Positions 5,194 to 6,516 of a DNA stretch of 6,516 nucleotides are shown in pieces. Each line of letters starts with the position of its first letter. Within the stretch, counting starts at the first letter, position 1. The notes beneath the pieces are model-generated. The model worked only from the letters and a program-made list of their open reading frames with translations, searched no databases and was not told where the DNA came from. This DNA is from Rubrobacter sp. Lineage in GTDB: Bacteria; Actinomycetota; Rubrobacteria; Rubrobacterales; Rubrobacteraceae. A program made the position numbers and the translations under genes. The stretch covers positions 1 through 6,516 of the forward strand of contig JADDPV010000210.1 of assembly GCA_016781705.1 (NCBI GenBank), given 5' to 3'.

Positions 5194-5199
5194 ATTATA
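5194..5199 (-). promoter_or_regulatory. Perfect TATAAT hexamer on the minus strand, likely -10 of the DUF1802-TPR operon
   Basis: ATTATA on the plus strand reads TATAAT on the minus strand. Transcription would start near 5187, leaving about 30 bases before TTG 5156, with the AGGAG ribosome binding site well placed inside that leader. The -35 region (about 5217-5222) reads CGGTCG and does not match consensus, so an activator or another sigma factor may be needed. Confidence 0.45.
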
Positions 5200-5260
5200 T
5201 GACGGGAGCGCCGGGGCGACCGCCCACGCTTCGTGGCCGCTTCGACGGGAGGAGCCAAGC

Positions 5261-6516
5261 ATGACGCAGCAGGAGACGACGGCGCACCGCACCGAGCGCG
5301 ACTCGATGGGCGAGGTCGAGGTCCCCCGCGACGCCCTCTACGGCGCCCAGACGCGCCGCGCGCTGGACAACTTCCCCATAGGGGGTCCGCGCTTCCCGCG
5401 CCGCTTTATCGAGGCGTTGGGCGCCATAAAGCTCGAAGCGGCCAACGTTAACCACGAGCTCGGGCTCCTCGACGAGGAGCTCAAAGACGCCATCGTCAGG
5501 GCGGCGGAGGAGGTCGTGGACGGACGGCTCGACAACCAGTTCGTCCTCGACATCTTCCAGACCGGGAGCGGCACCTCGACCAACATGAACGCCAACGAGG
5601 TCATCTCCAACCGGGCGATACAGATCCTCGGCGGTGAGCTCGGATCCAAAGATCCCGTCCACCCCAACGACCACGTCAACAAGGGCCAGTCCTCCAACGA
5701 CGTCATCCCCACCGCGATACACCTCTCGGCCCTGACCTCGATCAAGGAAGACCTCCTCCCCGCGCTGCACAAGCTGCGCGACGCTTTGGGCGACAAGGCC
5801 GTGGAGTTCGACGACGTGGTCAAGACGGGTAGGACGCACCTGCAGGACGCCACCCCGATCCGTCTCGGACAGGAGTTCCAGGGCTACGCCGGCCAGATAG
5901 AGCGCGGCATACAGCGCGTGAAGAAGGCCCACGAAGACCTCTCCGAGGTCGCCCTCGGCGGCACGGCGGTTGGCACCGGCGTGAACACGCATCCGCAGTT
6001 CGCGAGCAAGGTCTGCGAGCGGCTCTCCGCCCGCTTTGGCGTCGAGGTCAGGGAGACGGAGAACCACTTCCAGGCGCAGAGCGCGATGGACGGGGCCGTG
6101 TTCGCCAGCGGTGCCTTGAGGACCGTCGCGGTCAGCATCCTGAAGATAGCCAACGACGTCCGCTGGCTCGGCGCCGGGCCGCGGGCCAACCTGGCGGAGA
6201 TAGCGTTGCCCGAGGTGCAGCCCGGCTCCTCCATCATGCCCGGCAAGGTGAACCCCGTGATCGCCGAGAGCGCCGCGATGGTCTCGGCGCAGGTCATCGG
6301 CAACGACGCCACCATCACCCTCGCCGGCCAGAGCGGCAACTTCGAGCTGAACGTCATGCTCCCCGTGCTCGGCTACAACCTCCTCCAGTCCATCCAGCTC
6401 CTCGCCAACACCGCCGACAACTTCACAGACCAGCTCGTCGTGGGCCTCCAAGCCACCGAGCGCGGCCCCGCGCTCGTCGAGCAGGGCCTCATGCTCGCCA
6501 CGGCCCTCGCCCCCGA
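5261..6516 (+). CDS. fumC: Class II fumarate hydratase, 3'-truncated by the window end
   Basis: Fumarase interconverts fumarate and L-malate in the cytoplasmic TCA cycle; class II enzymes are iron-free homotetramers. 418 complete codons are present; the family has about 460-470, so roughly 45-50 C-terminal residues lie outside. Superfamily regions appear in order: TGSGTSTNMNANEV (101-114), HPNDHVNKGQSSNDVIPTA (134-152), KTGRTHLQDATP (188-199, with H193 matching the catalytic-pair His), and the signature GSSIMPGKVNP (322-332), whose serine loop holds the catalytic base. HLQDATP and NFELNV favour fumarase over aspartate ammonia-lyase (which has QLQDAVP) and over argininosuccinate lyase. The ATG at 5261 has GGGAGGAG six bases upstream. 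It is divergent from the DUF1802 operon and may share its control region. The long antisense open frame is a codon-bias shadow. Confidence 0.96.
   Translation, partial: MTQQETTAHRTERDSMGEVEVPRDALYGAQTRRALDNFPIGGPRFPRRFIEALGAIKLEAANVNHELGLLDEELKDAIVRAAEEVVDGRLDNQFVLDIFQTGSGTSTNMNANEVISNRAIQILGGELGSKDPVHPNDHVNKGQSSNDVIPTAIHLSALTSIKEDLLPALHKLRDALGDKAVEFDDVVKTGRTHLQDATPIRLGQEFQGYAGQIERGIQRVKKAHEDLSEVALGGTAVGTGVNTHPQFASKVCERLSARFGVEVRETENHFQAQSAMDGAVFASGALRTVAVSILKIANDVRWLGAGPRANLAEIALPEVQPGSSIMPGKVNPVIAESAAMVSAQVIGNDATITLAGQSGNFELNVMLPVLGYNLLQSIQLLANTADNFTDQLVVGLQATERGPALVEQGLMLATALAP

Noticed and set aside
5195..6451. A 418-codon open frame on the minus strand opposite fumC
   Set aside because: It is a mirror of the strong third-position G/C bias of fumC. 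The sense strand encodes a fully conserved fumarase, while the antisense product is a valine-, glycine- and glutamate-rich string without domain motifs.

Overview
The window is GC-rich bacterial DNA with strong G/C preference at third codon positions and frequent GTG and TTG starts. A tRNA-Ser gene without an encoded CCA, the GT87 membrane glycosyltransferase and the DUF1802 and Rieske/DUF2231 families all fit a high-GC Actinomycetota genome. A Rubrobacter-like lineage is my best guess, from overall impression and the steady use of AGG and ATA codons in a very GC-rich background. This is inference, not a database result.

Layout from left to right. Positions 1-173 hold no convincing gene, only a plausible promoter leading into a class II tRNA-Ser(CGA) at 174-263. 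A plus-strand pair follows: a polytopic GT87 (DUF2029) glycosyltransferase (407-1714) whose 3' end overlaps a membrane-anchored DUF2231-Rieske [2Fe-2S] protein (1656-2588). Next is a gene-free stretch of 410 bases (2589-2998) rich in inverted repeats, then a short glutaredoxin (2999-3262). A small intergenic space with a possible bidirectional hairpin separates the glutaredoxin from a convergent minus-strand cluster.

The minus-strand cluster is read from 5156 down to 3341: a DUF1802 protein, then two tandem paralogous membrane proteins of 202 and 203 residues, each with three predicted membrane segments followed by TPR-like repeats. The genes lie 14 bases apart and then overlap by 4 bases (GTGA), so this is almost certainly one operon. 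A 104-base divergent region, with two face-to-face perfect TATAAT hexamers, separates it from a plus-strand class II fumarase (fumC, from 5261) that runs off the window.

The tRNA, glutaredoxin and fumarase are housekeeping or redox functions, and the glycosyltransferase probably works on the cell envelope. Nothing here amounts to a defence system, CRISPR array, prophage or transposon. The least explained parts are the DUF1802-TPR-TPR operon, the structured intergenic region before the glutaredoxin, the promoter arrangement at 5171-5199, and the overlap joining an unrelated glycosyltransferase and Rieske protein.
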